Below are positions 7,924-18,165 of a stretch of 64,000 bases of DNA, one piece after another (positions within the stretch are counted from its first letter, which is position 1; the number at the start of each line of letters is the position of its first letter). The stretch covers positions 248,001 to 312,000 of the forward strand of contig NZ_BAAAPK010000001.1 in NCBI RefSeq assembly GCF_039531105.1. Direction: 5' to 3'. The notes below the pieces were generated by a model. The model made no database searches. It saw nothing but the letters and a program-made list of their open reading frames with translations, and was not told where the DNA came from. Source of the DNA: Microbacterium lacus. GTDB lineage: Bacteria; Actinomycetota; Actinomycetes; Actinomycetales; Microbacteriaceae. The translations under genes and the position numbers were made by a program.

Positions 7924-8910
7924 TCAGTACGCCAGGGTGCGGTCGACGGCCTCCAGAATGCGGTCCGCATCCGGGAGGTAGGCGCCCTCGAGCTTGGCCG
8001 GGGGAAACGGGGCGTCGAAGCCCGAGACCCGCAGCACGGGCGCCTCGAGTGCGTAGAACGCCTTCTCCATCACGGTCGCGGCGACCTCGGAGCCGACGGA
8101 GGCGAACCCGGGCGCCTCCTGCGCGTAGACCATGCGCCCCGTACGACGGACCGAGTCCAGGATCGGGCCGTAGTCGACCGGCGACAGCGAGCGCAGATCG
8201 ATCACCTCGCACGACGTGCCCTCGGATTCGGCGAGTGCCGCGGCCTGCAGGAGCGTCGCCACCATCGCGCCGTGGCCGACGAGCGTGACGTCGGTGCCGC
8301 GGCGGACGAGCCGGCTCGCGTGCAGCGGCAGCGCGCGGGCGGTGGTGTCGACCTCGCCCTTCTGCCAGTACCGGCTCTTGGGCTCGAGGAACACGACGGG
8401 GTCCTTCGACGCGATCGCATCCTGGATCATCCAGTACGCGTCGTTCGGGGTCGACGGGCTCACGACCCGGAGGCCGGGCGTGTGCGCGAAGTAGACCTCG
8501 GGACTCTCCTGGTGGTGCTCCACCGCGCCGATGTGCCCGCCGTACGGGATGCGGATCACGACGGGCATGCTCACAGCGCCCTCGTGGCGGTTCGTGATCT
8601 TCGCCAGCTGCGAGGTGATCTGATCGAACGCGGGGAAGACGAACCCGTCGAACTGGATCTCCACGACGGGGCGGAAGCCGCCCATCGCGAGACCGATCGC
8701 GGTGCCGACGATCCCGGATTCCGCGAGGGGGGTGTCCAGCACCCGCTGCTCGCCGAACTCGGCTTGCAGCCCTTCCGTGACACGGAACACCCCGCCGAGC
8801 TTGCCGATGTCCTCGCCCATGAGCAGGACCCGGTCGTCCTCGCTCATCGCGCGGCGGAGCCCGGCGTTGAGCGCGCGGCTGAAGGGCAGGGTCTCGAGCT
8901 GCCCGGTCAC
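7924..8910 (-). CDS. bkdB: 2-oxoacid dehydrogenase E1 component, beta subunit
   Basis: A 328-residue transketolase-like beta subunit starting [22 protein letters not shown]. Family features include [62 protein letters not shown] and [16 protein letters not shown]. It pairs with the alpha subunit upstream to form the thiamine-diphosphate-dependent decarboxylase. The GTG at 8910 overlaps the alpha-subunit stop by 4 bases (GTGA), so an upstream in-frame start is not needed. The alpha2-beta2 architecture suits branched-chain 2-oxoacids, but pyruvate cannot be excluded. Confidence 0.92.
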   Translation of the reverse strand: MTGQLETLPFSRALNAGLRRAMSEDDRVLLMGEDIGKLGGVFRVTEGLQAEFGEQRVLDTPLAESGIVGTAIGLAMGGFRPVVEIQFDGFVFPAFDQITSQLAKITNRHEGAVSMPVVIRIPYGGHIGAVEHHQESPEVYFAHTPGLRVVSPSTPNDAYWMIQDAIASKDPVVFLEPKSRYWQKGEVDTTARALPLHASRLVRRGTDVTLVGHGAMVATLLQAAALAESEGTSCEVIDLRSLSPVDYGPILDSVRRTGRMVYAQEAPGFASVGSEVAATVMEKAFYALEAPVLRVSGFDAPFPPAKLEGAYLPDADRILEAVDRTLAY

Positions 8911-10058
8911 GCGGCACCGCCTTCGAACGAGGACTCGTAGTCGGCGAGCCACGCCTTCTGCTGATCGATGAGCGGATGCTCCTCGCTGTACACGTGGTCG
9001 AACATGAGGTCGGTGGGGATCCCGCCGAGTTCGACCGTCCGGACGCGCGCGTCCTCCGCGACCGCGGCGCCCTCCGCCTCGACCTCGGCGAAGAACGCGT
9101 CCGACGCGCCCCGTCCCCGCAGGTAGGCGCGCATCCGCGAGATCGGGTCACGGCGGGCCCACGAGTCCTCCTCGTCCGAGGTGCGGTACTTCGTGGGGTC
9201 GTCGCTCGTGGTGTGCGCGCCCATGCGGTACGTCATCGCCTCGATCGCCCGCGGGCCGCCACCGGCACGAGCCTCGTCGAGGGCGACGCGGGTCACGGCG
9301 TAGCTTGCGAGCACGTCGTTGCCGTCGAGCTGCACGCTCGGGATGCTGTACCCCTCACCCCGGCGGTACAGCGGTGACCGCGACTGGGTCGCGACCGGCA
9401 CCGAGATCGCCCACTGGTTGTTCTGCAGGAAGAACACCTCGGGGGTGCGGTAGCTCGCGGCGAACACCATCGCCTCGTGCACGTCGCCCTGGCTGGACGC
9501 GCCGTCGCCGTAGTAGACGATGACGGCTTCGTCGCGCTCGGGGTCGCCCGATCCCGACTTGCCGTCGAAGACGAGGCCCATCGCCAGGCCCGTCGCGTGC
9601 AGCGTCTGCGAGCCGAGCACGAGCGTGTAGATGTGCGTGTTGCCGTTCTTCGGGTCGTACGGGTTCCACCCGCCGTGCGTGAGCCCGCGCATCACGCGGA
9701 TGATGTCGACCGGATCCACGCCCCGGATCGTGCAGACGACGTGCTCGCGGTACGAGGGGAACAAGTGGTCCTGCGCGCGAGCCGCCCGGGCGGATCCGAC
9801 CTGCGCCGCCTCCTGCCCGAAGCTCGGGGGCCAGAGCGCGAGCTGGCCCTGGCGCTGCAGGTTGGTCGCCTGCTGGTCGAAGGCCCGGATCACGGACATG
9901 TCGCGGTAGAAGCCCTCGAGGTCGGCATCCGTCAGCGCGTCGATGATCTCGAGGTAGCGCTCGGCGGCCGGGGTCGGCGCGAGGGATCCGTCCGCGGCGA
10001 GGACGCGCACGAGATCGGGCGCTGCGGAATCCGGCACGGCGTTCTCGGGCACAGTCAC
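8907..10058 (-). CDS. bkdA: 2-oxoacid dehydrogenase E1 component, alpha subunit
   Basis: A 383-residue thiamine-diphosphate-binding alpha subunit. The cofactor motif is [20 protein letters not shown] followed by FFLQNN. The N-terminal [19 protein letters not shown] and the phosphorylation-loop region ([16 protein letters not shown]) are typical of the family. Two GTG codons lie close together (10058 and 10052); the second has better spacing from AGGCAGG, so the first two residues are uncertain. The gene starts 5 bases after the hisC stop and overlaps the beta subunit by 4 bases, giving a hisC-E1 alpha-E1 beta-E2 order. Confidence 0.92.
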   Translation of the reverse strand: MTVPENAVPDSAAPDLVRVLAADGSLAPTPAAERYLEIIDALTDADLEGFYRDMSVIRAFDQQATNLQRQGQLALWPPSFGQEAAQVGSARAARAQDHLFPSYREHVVCTIRGVDPVDIIRVMRGLTHGGWNPYDPKNGNTHIYTLVLGSQTLHATGLAMGLVFDGKSGSGDPERDEAVIVYYGDGASSQGDVHEAMVFAASYRTPEVFFLQNNQWAISVPVATQSRSPLYRRGEGYSIPSVQLDGNDVLASYAVTRVALDEARAGGGPRAIEAMTYRMGAHTTSDDPTKYRTSDEEDSWARRDPISRMRAYLRGRGASDAFFAEVEAEGAAVAEDARVRTVELGGIPTDLMFDHVYSEEHPLIDQQKAWLADYESSFEGGAA

Positions 10059-10063
10059 CCTGC

Positions 10064-11176
10064 CTACGCTAGCCCGCGCCCCGAGTGGTCCTCTGGGAGG
10101 TCCTTCACAACGGATGCCGCGATCCATAGGACCTTCTCGACAGAGTCCTCTTCGCCCACACTGATCCGCAGACCGTCGCCGGCGAACGGGCGCACGATGA
10201 GACCCGCCGCGCTGAACGCCTCGGCGATCTCGAGCGTCTCGCGTCCGGCGGGGAGCCACACGAAGTTCCCCTGGGCGTCGGGGATCTTCCAGCCGATCGC
10301 GCGCAGGGCGGCGGCGAGCCGGTCGCGGCGCTCCGCGAGCACGCGCACGCGCTGCAGGAGCTCCTCCTCGCGGTCGAGGCTCGCCAGCGCCGCCTCCTCC
10401 GCGTGCGCCGTGACCGAGAGCGGGATGCTCGTGCTGCGCGCGGCGTCGAGGATCCGCGGGTGGCCGATCGCATAGCCGACGCGGAGCCCCGCGAGCCCGA
10501 ATGCCTTCGAGAAGGTTCGGAGCACCACGACGTTCGCCCGGCCTTCGCCGCCGAGCACCTTCAGCCCGTCCACGGAGTCCGGCCGCGTCACGAACTCCGC
10601 GTACGCCTCGTCGAGGATGATCAGGACATCGTCGGGAACGGCATCGGCGAACGCATCGAACTCGGCCTGTGTGACGATCGGGCCGGTCGGGTTGTTGGGG
10701 GTGCACACGATGATCGCGCGGGTGCGCCCGGTGATGGCCGCGGCCATCGCGGGCAGGTCATGCCGGGCATCCTCCGTGAGCGGCACCTGCACCGGCGTCG
10801 CACCGGCGACGATCGCGAGACCGGGGTAGGCCTCGAACGAGCGCCATGCGAAGACGATCTCGTCCCCTGGACCGGAGGTTGCGAGGATGAGCTGGGCGAG
10901 GATCGACACGCTGCCGGCGGCGATGTGCACCGCATCGTCGCCCACGCCGAAGCGCTCGGCGAGTCGGGCGCGCAGCCGGGAAGCGGTGGCGTCGGGATAC
11001 CGGTTCAGCTCCGAGGCGGCATGCACGGCCTCGAGGACGCCGGGCAGCGGGTCGAAGGGGTTCTCGTTGCTGGAGAGCTTGAACGCGTCGGCCGCGGCCT
11101 GCTTTCCCTGCCTGTAGGCCGGGAGCGCGGCGATCTCGGGGCGGATCCGGACGGGGATCTCGGGGGCGTCGGTCAC
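10064..11176 (-). CDS. hisC: histidinol-phosphate aminotransferase-like class I/II aminotransferase
   Basis: A 370-residue PLP enzyme. It has the HisC pattern [12 protein letters not shown] near residue 35, [17 protein letters not shown] and the lysine-containing [16 protein letters not shown], where Lys forms the aldimine with PLP. It converts imidazole-acetol phosphate and glutamate to histidinol phosphate, or may act on aromatic amino acids, since HisC2-type enzymes overlap in specificity. No other his genes lie nearby; instead it precedes the 2-oxoacid dehydrogenase genes by 5 bases, so a role in aromatic or branched amino-acid turnover is possible. The GTG at 11176 was chosen because the fold begins shortly after it. 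Confidence 0.87.
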   Translation of the reverse strand: MTDAPEIPVRIRPEIAALPAYRQGKQAAADAFKLSSNENPFDPLPGVLEAVHAASELNRYPDATASRLRARLAERFGVGDDAVHIAAGSVSILAQLILATSGPGDEIVFAWRSFEAYPGLAIVAGATPVQVPLTEDARHDLPAMAAAITGRTRAIIVCTPNNPTGPIVTQAEFDAFADAVPDDVLIILDEAYAEFVTRPDSVDGLKVLGGEGRANVVVLRTFSKAFGLAGLRVGYAIGHPRILDAARSTSIPLSVTAHAEEAALASLDREEELLQRVRVLAERRDRLAAALRAIGWKIPDAQGNFVWLPAGRETLEIAEAFSAAGLIVRPFAGDGLRISVGEEDSVEKVLWIAASVVKDLPEDHSGRGLA

Positions 11177-11228
11177 CCTGCCGATTGTAGGCCTGGCATC
11201 TCGTGGCCATCGTGGCAGACTGACCGCC

Positions 11229-11621
11229 ATGGGTTTCCTCATCCGTGTCGTCGTCAACGCGTTCGCGATCTGGGTCGTCACCCTCATCCCGGCGCTTCAG
11301 GTCTCGGTGATCGCATTCCCGCCGGGCGAGACGCTGCAGTTCGTGATCACCCTGCTCGTAGTCGCCGCGATCTTCGCCCTGGTGAACACCGTGATCGGCA
11401 CGGTGATAAAGATCCTGGCGTTCCCGATCTACATCCTCACGCTCGGTCTGATCGGCCTGATCATCAACGCGTTCCTGTTGTGGCTGACCGCGTGGATCAC
11501 GGGCTTCTGGAGCTGGGGCCTGCGCGTCGAGGACTTCTGGTGGGGCGTCGTCGCGGCGATCATCATCTCGCTCATCAACTGGATCTTCGGCATCATCCTG
11601 CGCCCGAAGCGCCGGGACTGA
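11229..11621 (+). CDS. phage-holin-IV-like small membrane protein
   Basis: A 130-residue protein with four hydrophobic segments (about 5-25, 35-55, 60-85 and 105-125) and a short basic tail (RPKRRD). The pattern [33 protein letters not shown] matches the actinobacterial four-TM family (PF04020) named after a mycobacterial phage holin but common on chromosomes. It is not evidence of a prophage here. Function is unknown. Its 3' end overlaps the convergent hydrolase gene by 29 bases. Confidence 0.8.
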   Translation: MGFLIRVVVNAFAIWVVTLIPALQVSVIAFPPGETLQFVITLLVVAAIFALVNTVIGTVIKILAFPIYILTLGLIGLIINAFLLWLTAWITGFWSWGLRVEDFWWGVVAAIIISLINWIFGIILRPKRRD

Positions 11622-12954
11622 TCGCCGCCGGTCCCGGCTCCGGTGCCGGGACGGCCGGGACGCGCACGGCCGCATACTCGATCACCTCGGCGGATGCCGC
11701 TCCCGCGAGCCCTGCGAAGACCTCGCGCACGGCATCCATCCGCGGATCCGCGGAGTCGTCGAGCAGCCGCGCCGTGTGCGCGTAGGTGTCGATCCCGTGC
11801 CCCGGGATCCCGAAGTCGTGCACGCCACCTGCGGGATCAGCGGTGCGTTCGGCGACGAAGCTCCCGGGTGCGCCGACGGGCGCGTTTCCGCCGCCGGCGA
11901 GCGCGGTCACGGGGTCGTCGCGGTGGCGGAGCGTCACGCTGAGCGTCCCGGCGTCGACATCCGCCTCGACCGGCGAGCCGAACGAGACGAGGGTCGCGGT
12001 GTCGTAGCCGCTCTCCACGGCCAGGTATGCGGTCACCATGGCGCCCTGCGAGTGTCCGAACGCGTGCACGATGTCACCGGGGTGCGCACCGGCGTCGCGC
12101 AACGCCGCGAGCGTGGCGTCGTACGAAGCCGAGCGCTCTCCGCTGTAGAGCTCGACGTTCGACGCCATGTCGAACGGCTCCGTCGTGCCCGGGGCGATCG
12201 TGCGGGTTCCGGTCACGTAGACGGCGAACTGACGGGAGCCGTCCGCCATCTCGTAGCGCTCGACCCGGATGCGGCTCTGCCCCGACGGCATCCGTGCCGC
12301 CGCATCCGCGAGCGAGACCGGCGCATGCACGGGAGCGGGACGCGCGAGGGCCGACACGACGACGGGCTCCGCAGCACCACGGAGGCGCGCGGTGGACGCA
12401 ACGGCGCCCGCCCGGGTCGCCCCTATGCCCTGGAGCACGGTCCAGGTGACCCCGGCGGCGACGGAGCCGAAACCGGGAGCCAACCACCACAGTGCACCCG
12501 GCGCCTGGCGGGCGAGCTCGGCCGGCCAGAAGGCACCGTGCGCGAGGACCTCCCGGCGAGCGGATCCATCCACGTCCGGGTCAGCTCGGAGCAGCCCGCC
12601 GATGCGCGCGTCGAGCTGAGCGACGCGGGCCGCATCGTCCGCGGCCGCCGCCACGGCGCGCTCCGCCCGCAGCTCGATGAGCTCGTACACGTCGGCGGCG
12701 AAGCGGAGCTCACGGACGATGCCGTTCCCCTGATCGACGGCGGCCGCGATGAGGCGGCGGGCGCCCTCGACGGTCTCCGCCGGACCCCAGATCGCCGTCG
12801 AAACGTCCCACAGCGCCCGCCCCGCCGCCGCGACCGATGTCGCGATCTCGTCGAGGTCGGCGGCGAGGACGGCGAACGCGGCGCTCGCATCCCGGAGCGA
12901 CACCGTGTCCACAGCGACCGGGCCTCCGCCGCGGATGTCGAGGTCGTCGCTCAC
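11593..12954 (-). CDS. DUF1023-like alpha/beta hydrolase
   Basis: A 453-residue protein. The N-terminal half is helical and resembles WXG-type or polymorphic-toxin-associated helical regions (ASAAFAVLAADLDEIATSVAAAGRALWDV). The C-terminal half is an alpha/beta hydrolase with nucleophile elbow GHSQG in HAFGHSQGAMVTAYLAVESGYD and a candidate His in VHDFGIPGHGIDTYAHT. This layout is shared with actinobacterial DUF1023 proteins, often taken for esterases. The start overlaps the stop of the upstream 103-residue helical protein by 4 bases, so the two are coupled and may interact. No signal peptide is evident. The substrate is unknown. Confidence 0.75.
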   Translation of the reverse strand: MSDDLDIRGGGPVAVDTVSLRDASAAFAVLAADLDEIATSVAAAGRALWDVSTAIWGPAETVEGARRLIAAAVDQGNGIVRELRFAADVYELIELRAERAVAAAADDAARVAQLDARIGGLLRADPDVDGSARREVLAHGAFWPAELARQAPGALWWLAPGFGSVAAGVTWTVLQGIGATRAGAVASTARLRGAAEPVVVSALARPAPVHAPVSLADAAARMPSGQSRIRVERYEMADGSRQFAVYVTGTRTIAPGTTEPFDMASNVELYSGERSASYDATLAALRDAGAHPGDIVHAFGHSQGAMVTAYLAVESGYDTATLVSFGSPVEADVDAGTLSVTLRHRDDPVTALAGGGNAPVGAPGSFVAERTADPAGGVHDFGIPGHGIDTYAHTARLLDDSADPRMDAVREVFAGLAGAASAEVIEYAAVRVPAVPAPEPGPAAISPGASGAG

Positions 12955-13262
12955 TCCAGTCCCGTCCAGACGCGGGACTCGATGCGCAGGCGCGCGCGGA
13001 CCGTTTCATCGCGCGCGGCGGCCACCTCGCTCGGCAGGACGGCCACGGCGCGGCGCCACGCGTCGGCGGCGGCGAAGAACCGGGTGGCGGCATCCGTCTG
13101 CCATCTCGTGCGCTCGGCCGCCTGCACGGCGCCGACCGCGATGGTGTCGAGCCGACGGACTGCGTCATCGAGGCGTCTCTCGGCGCTCGACAACGCCTCG
13201 AGAGCTCGGGCCCACGCGCCGGCGTCGGCCGCCGTCAGAGCTGCGTCGAAGGGGCTCGCCAT
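12951..13262 (-). CDS. small helical protein upstream of the hydrolase
   Basis: A 103-residue, Ala/Arg-rich, probably all-helical protein (SPFDAALTAADAGAWARALEALSSAERRLDDAVRRLD...). It has no motif I recognise. The length and helicity resemble WXG100-like or EsxA-like partners, but the central WXG is absent, so this is only a resemblance. It overlaps the hydrolase gene by 4 bases and must be co-translated. No convincing ribosome-binding site precedes the ATG at 13262, so a slightly upstream start is possible. Confidence 0.6.
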   Translation of the reverse strand: MASPFDAALTAADAGAWARALEALSSAERRLDDAVRRLDTIAVGAVQAAERTRWQTDAATRFFAAADAWRRAVAVLPSEVAAARDETVRARLRIESRVWTGLE

Positions 13263-13376
13263 GGAAGGAGTCTGACCGGCCTCGCGAGCCGCACACGACG
13301 CGCTCGGCGCGATTGGGGACAACGGGTGTCATGACCGCGTTGTGCAGGAACCGCCTCCCGGTCGCAGAATGGGTGG

Positions 13377-13886
13377 ATGACCGTTCGCGCCGTGGAGCCC
13401 TTCCACGTCGTCTTCGTCTGCACCGGCAACATCTGCCGCTCGCCGATGGCGGAGGTCGTCTTCCGGTCGCTCGCCGACGCGGCCGGACTCAGCGACCGGG
13501 TGGCATCGACGAGCGCCGGCACCGGGGACTGGCACGTCGGCGAACGAGCCGATCAGCGCACGATCGACGCGCTCGACCGGCACGGCTACGACGGCACCAG
13601 GCACCGCGCGAAGCAGTTCACGCACGCGGATTTCGCGCGCAACGACCTCGTGGTCGCGCTCGACCGCAGCCATGAGCGCATTCTCCGCGGGTGGGCGAGG
13701 ACGGATGCCGACGCCGACAAGATCGCGCTGCTCATGTCCTTCGAGCAGGGCGGACTCACCCTCGACGTGCCCGACCCTTACTACGCGGGCCCCGCCATGT
13801 TCGACGACGTGCTGGAGATGATCGAGCGCGGCAGCACCGCACTCTTCCGGCAGCTGGAGCCGGCGATCCGCCCCGTGAAGGGCTGA
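13377..13886 (+). CDS. low-molecular-weight protein-tyrosine phosphatase
   Basis: A 169-residue phosphatase with the P-loop CTGNICRS (15-22; nucleophile Cys15, Arg21) and the general acid in DPYY (Asp133). Length and both motifs match active low-molecular-weight PTPs. It dephosphorylates tyrosine (or arginine) residues in the cytoplasm; substrates cannot be told from sequence. No kinase gene is adjacent. It is transcribed alone, away from the helical-protein/hydrolase pair and towards the convergent nuclease gene. Confidence 0.9.
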   Translation: MTVRAVEPFHVVFVCTGNICRSPMAEVVFRSLADAAGLSDRVASTSAGTGDWHVGERADQRTIDALDRHGYDGTRHRAKQFTHADFARNDLVVALDRSHERILRGWARTDADADKIALLMSFEQGGLTLDVPDPYYAGPAMFDDVLEMIERGSTALFRQLEPAIRPVKG

Positions 13887-13902
13887 CCGCCGGCACCCGC
13901 GG

Positions 13903-16590
13903 CTACTTCTCGACGCGGACCGTGACCGTCTCGGTCGTGGCGTTGCCGGCGGCGTCGGTCGCGCGGTAGGTGAAGGTGTACACCGAGCGGTGTGCGGCGA
14001 TGACCGTGAACCGCGTGTCGCTCAGCTGCGTCACGGCCGCCTTGCGGTTTCCGGCCGCGACCGCCGAGACGAGCTCCACGCTCACATCGCCGGAGTCATC
14101 CGCCGCATCGACCGAGATCGTCACCTGGCGCGGCTTGCTGTTCGGCGGCCACACCGAATCCGGAGACGCGGTGAGTTCGAGCGTCGGGGGTGTCGTGTCG
14201 GGCAGCGTGAGGTCAAGGCCCACGACGACCGGGTCGTGGTCGCTCGAGCGGTACGCATCGGGCGCGTACAGCTCGGCGACCTGATCGGCCGATTTGAACT
14301 CGGTGTTGTAGTCGAGCACCGTCGGCTCGTCCGCGTTGATCAGCCAGTGCTCGGCACCGGTGACGTCCTCGGCGAGCGACGTGCCGGCCAGCGCGTAATC
14401 GAGATACCCGAGCTGACCGTCGAAGACATACGAGTACGCGTTCTCACCCTGGAACTGCGCGACCATGTCGGTGAAGCCCGCATCGCGGAGTGCGTCGATC
14501 GGGTCTTCCTTGTCGTACGAGTTCAGGTCGCCGATGATGAGCTCGCGGCCGGCGCCCTGACCGGTCGGGTCGCCCGCGAGCCAGTCCGCGAGCGCGGTCG
14601 CGGCCAGCGTGCGGGTGATGTTGCAGTTGCCCGCGCCGTCACCGAGGTCGGGGTCGCCCAGCGCGTTGCAGTCCGATCCCTTCGACTTGAAGTGGTTCAC
14701 GACGACGGTGACCGGCTCGCTTCCCCCGACCTGCGCGAAGGTCTGCGCGAGCGCCGGCCGGTTGTTGTCTCGGAACCGCGGGTCGATCGCCGAGGTGAGC
14801 ACCGCGACGTCGCCCTGCGGCTGCACGGCAGCAGGCTGGTAGATGAGCGCCGTGGTGATCGCGTCCGTGCCGACCACTCCGGTCGGGATGAACGCGTACG
14901 TGCCCGCGCCGGCGACGGCGTTGAGCGCGTCCACGAGGGCGGCGACCGCCGTCCCGTTGTTCTCGATCTCGATGAGCCCGGTGATGTCCGCGTCGATCTG
15001 GGTGATCGCGCTGACGATCTTCGCCTGCTGGCGCTCGAACTCCGCCGCGGTGTTCGCACCGCGGTCGCCGAGGGTCGTGAAGTAGTTCAGCACGTTGAAG
15101 CTCGCGACCGTCACCTCGCCGCCGACCTCCGGCACGCCGCCGCGCGGGTTGGCGGCCGTGTACTCGGCGGCGCCGGTCGGCTGGATCGCCCATCCGCCGA
15201 AGCGGTAGTCCAGCACTCCGGTGATGCCGGTGAGCAGGTCGCCGCCGCGGAACGAGTTCGCCAGGGTGAACTCGGCGCCGTCGGGGTGGCGGAGCGGATC
15301 GGGGTTCTGCGTGCCCAGGCCGTCGTCGAGCGTGATGCGCTCGAGGGCGTTCTGCGCGGCGAGCGCGGTCGCCTCGGCCGAGCCGGGCTCGAACACCGCG
15401 GTCGGCTGCATCTGCCGCGTGAGGCCGACCTCGACGCTGCCGAACCGGCTGTACTCGAAGTACTCGAGGATCGACAGCGACTGCGGGAGCGTGACCGCCA
15501 TGCCCTCGAGGGCCTCACGGGCGCCCGCGTCGGCCGGGAGGGTGAGCGCCGTGGGCGCCGGCAGCGCGGCGCCGGTCGCGCAGACCTCCACCCCGCCCAC
15601 GGTGATCTCCGTGAGCGACCCGCCGGCGGAGGCGAATTCGCTCACCGTGCCGGCGACGTTCACCACGTCTCCCGTGGACACATCGGTGGCGGCACCGGGT
15701 GCATAGATGAAGACACCGTCGGACGTGGCGGGATCGCCGTCACCGGCATCCTGGATGAAGTACCCGGTGAGCCCGCCCGCGGACTGGAAGTCGCCGACGA
15801 CGACGCCCTCCACACGGACGACCTGCCCGACCACGGGCGAGGTGTCGCCGCTGCCCTGCACGGAGCCGATCGTGACGGTCTCGGCGTCGCAGTCCGCGTC
15901 ACCGGGCTGCGGGCCGGGGTCGACGAAGGTCGCGTTCGCGCCGCCGGGGGTGTTCAGTGCCTCACCCGCGACGAGCGTGCCGGCGGAGCCCGGGATGCCG
16001 GCGAGGTCGAAGTCGTTGCGCACCCAGTCCGACGTGTCATCGGTGTCGGTGCCGTCCGGGATGCGCGACGCGCCGCCGGGAGTGAAGGACAGCCCGTCGT
16101 AGCCCTGGGTGAGAGTGGTGCCGCCGTACGTGCGGTCGCCGGCGCCGCCGTCGTTCACGGCGATCGCGTCCACGACCGTGAGACCGAACGCCGCGTCGAT
16201 CGTGCCGTCGTCGTCGGCGTCGAGATCGACGTTCAGCGCGGGGATCGCGCCGGTCACCAGCAGCAGGCTGAGCGTGCCGTTCTCCAGCGCGTTCGCGGGC
16301 AGCGAGGTGAGGGATCTGCCGGACGCGTCCGGAGCGGGGAAGGAGATGACCTCGTCGACGACGCCGAAGACGGGGGAATCGCCTTCGATCTCCAGCACGC
16401 GGTAGCCGGACAGGTCGGTGCCCGGCGGGGCGAGGAGTTCGACGTACTCGACGTCGGTGCCGGCGGTGCTGGCGGAGAACTCGTTGATCACGACTCCCCC
16501 GGTCGCCGCGGTGGCGGGCGCGGCGGCGAGGGATCCCGCGAGGGCGAGGACGAGGGCGGTGGATGCCGAGACAACGGTGGGACGGCGCAC
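13903..16590 (-). CDS. secreted ExeM/NucH-type endonuclease with lamin-tail domain
   Basis: An 895-residue exported protein. A signal peptide (1 to about 29, ending APATA-A) is followed by a lamin-tail domain (about 32-200, VVINEFSASTAGTDVEYVELLAP), an OB-fold-like stretch (240-345), and an endonuclease/exonuclease/phosphatase domain from VASFNVLNYF (495-504) through GDLNSY (687-692) to SDHDP (783-787). The C-terminal Ig-like module (about 800-895) starts PPTLELTASPDSVWPPN. These are the features of extracellular ExeM/NucH nucleases that scavenge DNA. The GTG at 16590 has GGAG at good spacing. The frame stays open far upstream, opposite purB, but that extension is not coding. There is no C-terminal sorting signal, so it is probably released. 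Confidence 0.88.
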   Translation of the reverse strand: MRRPTVVSASTALVLALAGSLAAAPATAATGGVVINEFSASTAGTDVEYVELLAPPGTDLSGYRVLEIEGDSPVFGVVDEVISFPAPDASGRSLTSLPANALENGTLSLLLVTGAIPALNVDLDADDDGTIDAAFGLTVVDAIAVNDGGAGDRTYGGTTLTQGYDGLSFTPGGASRIPDGTDTDDTSDWVRNDFDLAGIPGSAGTLVAGEALNTPGGANATFVDPGPQPGDADCDAETVTIGSVQGSGDTSPVVGQVVRVEGVVVGDFQSAGGLTGYFIQDAGDGDPATSDGVFIYAPGAATDVSTGDVVNVAGTVSEFASAGGSLTEITVGGVEVCATGAALPAPTALTLPADAGAREALEGMAVTLPQSLSILEYFEYSRFGSVEVGLTRQMQPTAVFEPGSAEATALAAQNALERITLDDGLGTQNPDPLRHPDGAEFTLANSFRGGDLLTGITGVLDYRFGGWAIQPTGAAEYTAANPRGGVPEVGGEVTVASFNVLNYFTTLGDRGANTAAEFERQQAKIVSAITQIDADITGLIEIENNGTAVAALVDALNAVAGAGTYAFIPTGVVGTDAITTALIYQPAAVQPQGDVAVLTSAIDPRFRDNNRPALAQTFAQVGGSEPVTVVVNHFKSKGSDCNALGDPDLGDGAGNCNITRTLAATALADWLAGDPTGQGAGRELIIGDLNSYDKEDPIDALRDAGFTDMVAQFQGENAYSYVFDGQLGYLDYALAGTSLAEDVTGAEHWLINADEPTVLDYNTEFKSADQVAELYAPDAYRSSDHDPVVVGLDLTLPDTTPPTLELTASPDSVWPPNSKPRQVTISVDAADDSGDVSVELVSAVAAGNRKAAVTQLSDTRFTVIAAHRSVYTFTYRATDAAGNATTETVTVRVEK

Positions 16591-16743
16591 GAAGGCACTC
16601 CGATCGATGGGGGGATATCGGATACGCGCCCAGGCTACGTGCGAGCGCCGACATGCGAAACCCCCTCTTCGCGGACCGTCGGGTGACCACCGGGTGAACA
16701 CCGCCCGGGGCGCGCGGGGGCCCGCCCGGTAGGATCGCCTTTC

Positions 16744-18132
16744 GTGACCTCCCTCCCTCCGCAGCCGCTCAGCCCGCTCGACGGCCGGTACGCCGGTGCC
16801 GTGGGCGCCCTCTCCGAGTACCTCTCCGAGGCGGGCCTGAACCAGGCCCGCGTCGAGGTCGAGGTCGAGTGGCTCATCGCGCTCACGGACCGCTCGCTGT
16901 TCGGCACGTCCCCGCTGACGGATGCCGAGAAGGAGAGCCTGCGTGGGCTCTACCGCGACTTCGGGCAGGCCGAGATCGACTGGCTCGCCGAGAAGGAAGC
17001 TGTCACGCGCCACGACGTGAAGGCCGTCGAATACCTCGTCCGCGACCGGCTGTCCGCCCTCGGACTCGACGGGATCGCCGAGCTCACGCACTTCGCGTGC
17101 ACGAGCGAGGACATCAACTCCGCCTCCTACGCCCTGACGGTCCAGCGTGCCGTGACCCGGGTGTGGCTGCCGAAGCTGCAGGGTGTGATCGACACGCTCC
17201 GTCGCCTGGCCGAGCAGCACCGCGACGCCGCGATGCTCTCCCGCACGCACGGCCAGCCCGCGACTCCGACCACGATGGGCAAGGAGCTCGCGGTCTTCGT
17301 CTGGCGCCTCGAGCGCGTCGCGGCGCAGGTGGCGGCATCCGAGTATCTGGCGAAGTTCTCCGGGGCCACCGGAACATGGTCGGCGCACCTGTCCGCCGAG
17401 CCCGACGTCGACTGGCCCGAGCTGTCGCGCCTCTTCATCGAGGGCCTCGGCATCGGATTCAACGTCCTGACCACCCAGATCGAATCGCACGATTGGCAGG
17501 TGGAGCTCTACGACCGCGTGCGCCATGCGGGCGGCATCCTGCACAACCTCGCGACGGATGTGTGGACCTACATCTCCCTCGGCTACTTCTCGCAGATCCC
17601 GGTCGCCGGCGCCACCGGATCCTCGACGATGCCGCACAAGATCAACCCGATCCGCTTCGAGAACGCCGAGGCCAACCTCGAGATCTCGGGCGGGCTGCTC
17701 GCGACGCTCGCCGCGACGCTCGTGACCTCGCGCCTGCAGCGCGACCTCACCGACTCCACGACGCAGCGCAACATCGGCGTGGGCCTGGGCCACTCGCTCC
17801 TCGCCCTGGACAACCTCCAGCGCGGCCTCGGCGAGATCGCCCTCGCGCAGCCGGTGCTGGATGCCGACCTCGACGGCAACTGGGAGGTGCTCGCCGAAGC
17901 GATCCAGACCGTCGTCCGCGCCGAGATCGCCGCCGGCCGCTCGCAGATCACCGACCCGTACGCGCTGCTGAAGGACCTCACGCGCGGCCGCCGTGTCGGC
18001 GGGCCGGAGCTCGCGGAATTCGTCCGGGGCCTCGACATCGGGGATGCCGCGAAGGAGCGCCTGCTCGCGCTGACCCCCGCGACCTATACGGGCCTGGCCT
18101 CGGCGCTGGTCGACGAAGTCGCAGCGCGCTGA
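16744..18132 (+). CDS. purB: adenylosuccinate lyase
   Basis: A 462-residue enzyme of the fumarase/aspartase superfamily with the signature GSSTMPHKINP (about residue 295), the substrate-loop region THFACTSEDINSASYAL and SRTHGQPATPTTMGKE. The long N-terminus (SPLDGRYAGAVGALSEYLSEAGLNQARVEVEVEWLIAL) is the form seen in E. coli-type PurB. It catalyses two steps: removal of fumarate from SAICAR in purine synthesis and from adenylosuccinate in AMP synthesis. The GTG at 16744 is the only reasonable start. No other purine genes are adjacent. Confidence 0.95.
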   Translation: MTSLPPQPLSPLDGRYAGAVGALSEYLSEAGLNQARVEVEVEWLIALTDRSLFGTSPLTDAEKESLRGLYRDFGQAEIDWLAEKEAVTRHDVKAVEYLVRDRLSALGLDGIAELTHFACTSEDINSASYALTVQRAVTRVWLPKLQGVIDTLRRLAEQHRDAAMLSRTHGQPATPTTMGKELAVFVWRLERVAAQVAASEYLAKFSGATGTWSAHLSAEPDVDWPELSRLFIEGLGIGFNVLTTQIESHDWQVELYDRVRHAGGILHNLATDVWTYISLGYFSQIPVAGATGSSTMPHKINPIRFENAEANLEISGGLLATLAATLVTSRLQRDLTDSTTQRNIGVGLGHSLLALDNLQRGLGEIALAQPVLDADLDGNWEVLAEAIQTVVRAEIAAGRSQITDPYALLKDLTRGRRVGGPELAEFVRGLDIGDAAKERLLALTPATYTGLASALVDEVAAR

Positions 18133-18165
18133 GGCCGGGCCGGGCTCGCGAGGAGGACGGGCGAC

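Noticed and set aside
11229..11621. Prophage marker (holin family)
   Set aside because: The family is common on actinobacterial chromosomes and no phage structural or lysis genes are nearby.
13990..16686. 898-codon plus-strand open frame opposite the nuclease
   Set aside because: Repetitive Arg/Glu/Val composition, mirror of the coding strand, no start context.
16591..17793. N-terminal extension of the secreted nuclease frame
   Set aside because: It runs antisense to purB and lies before a clear signal peptide beginning at 16590.
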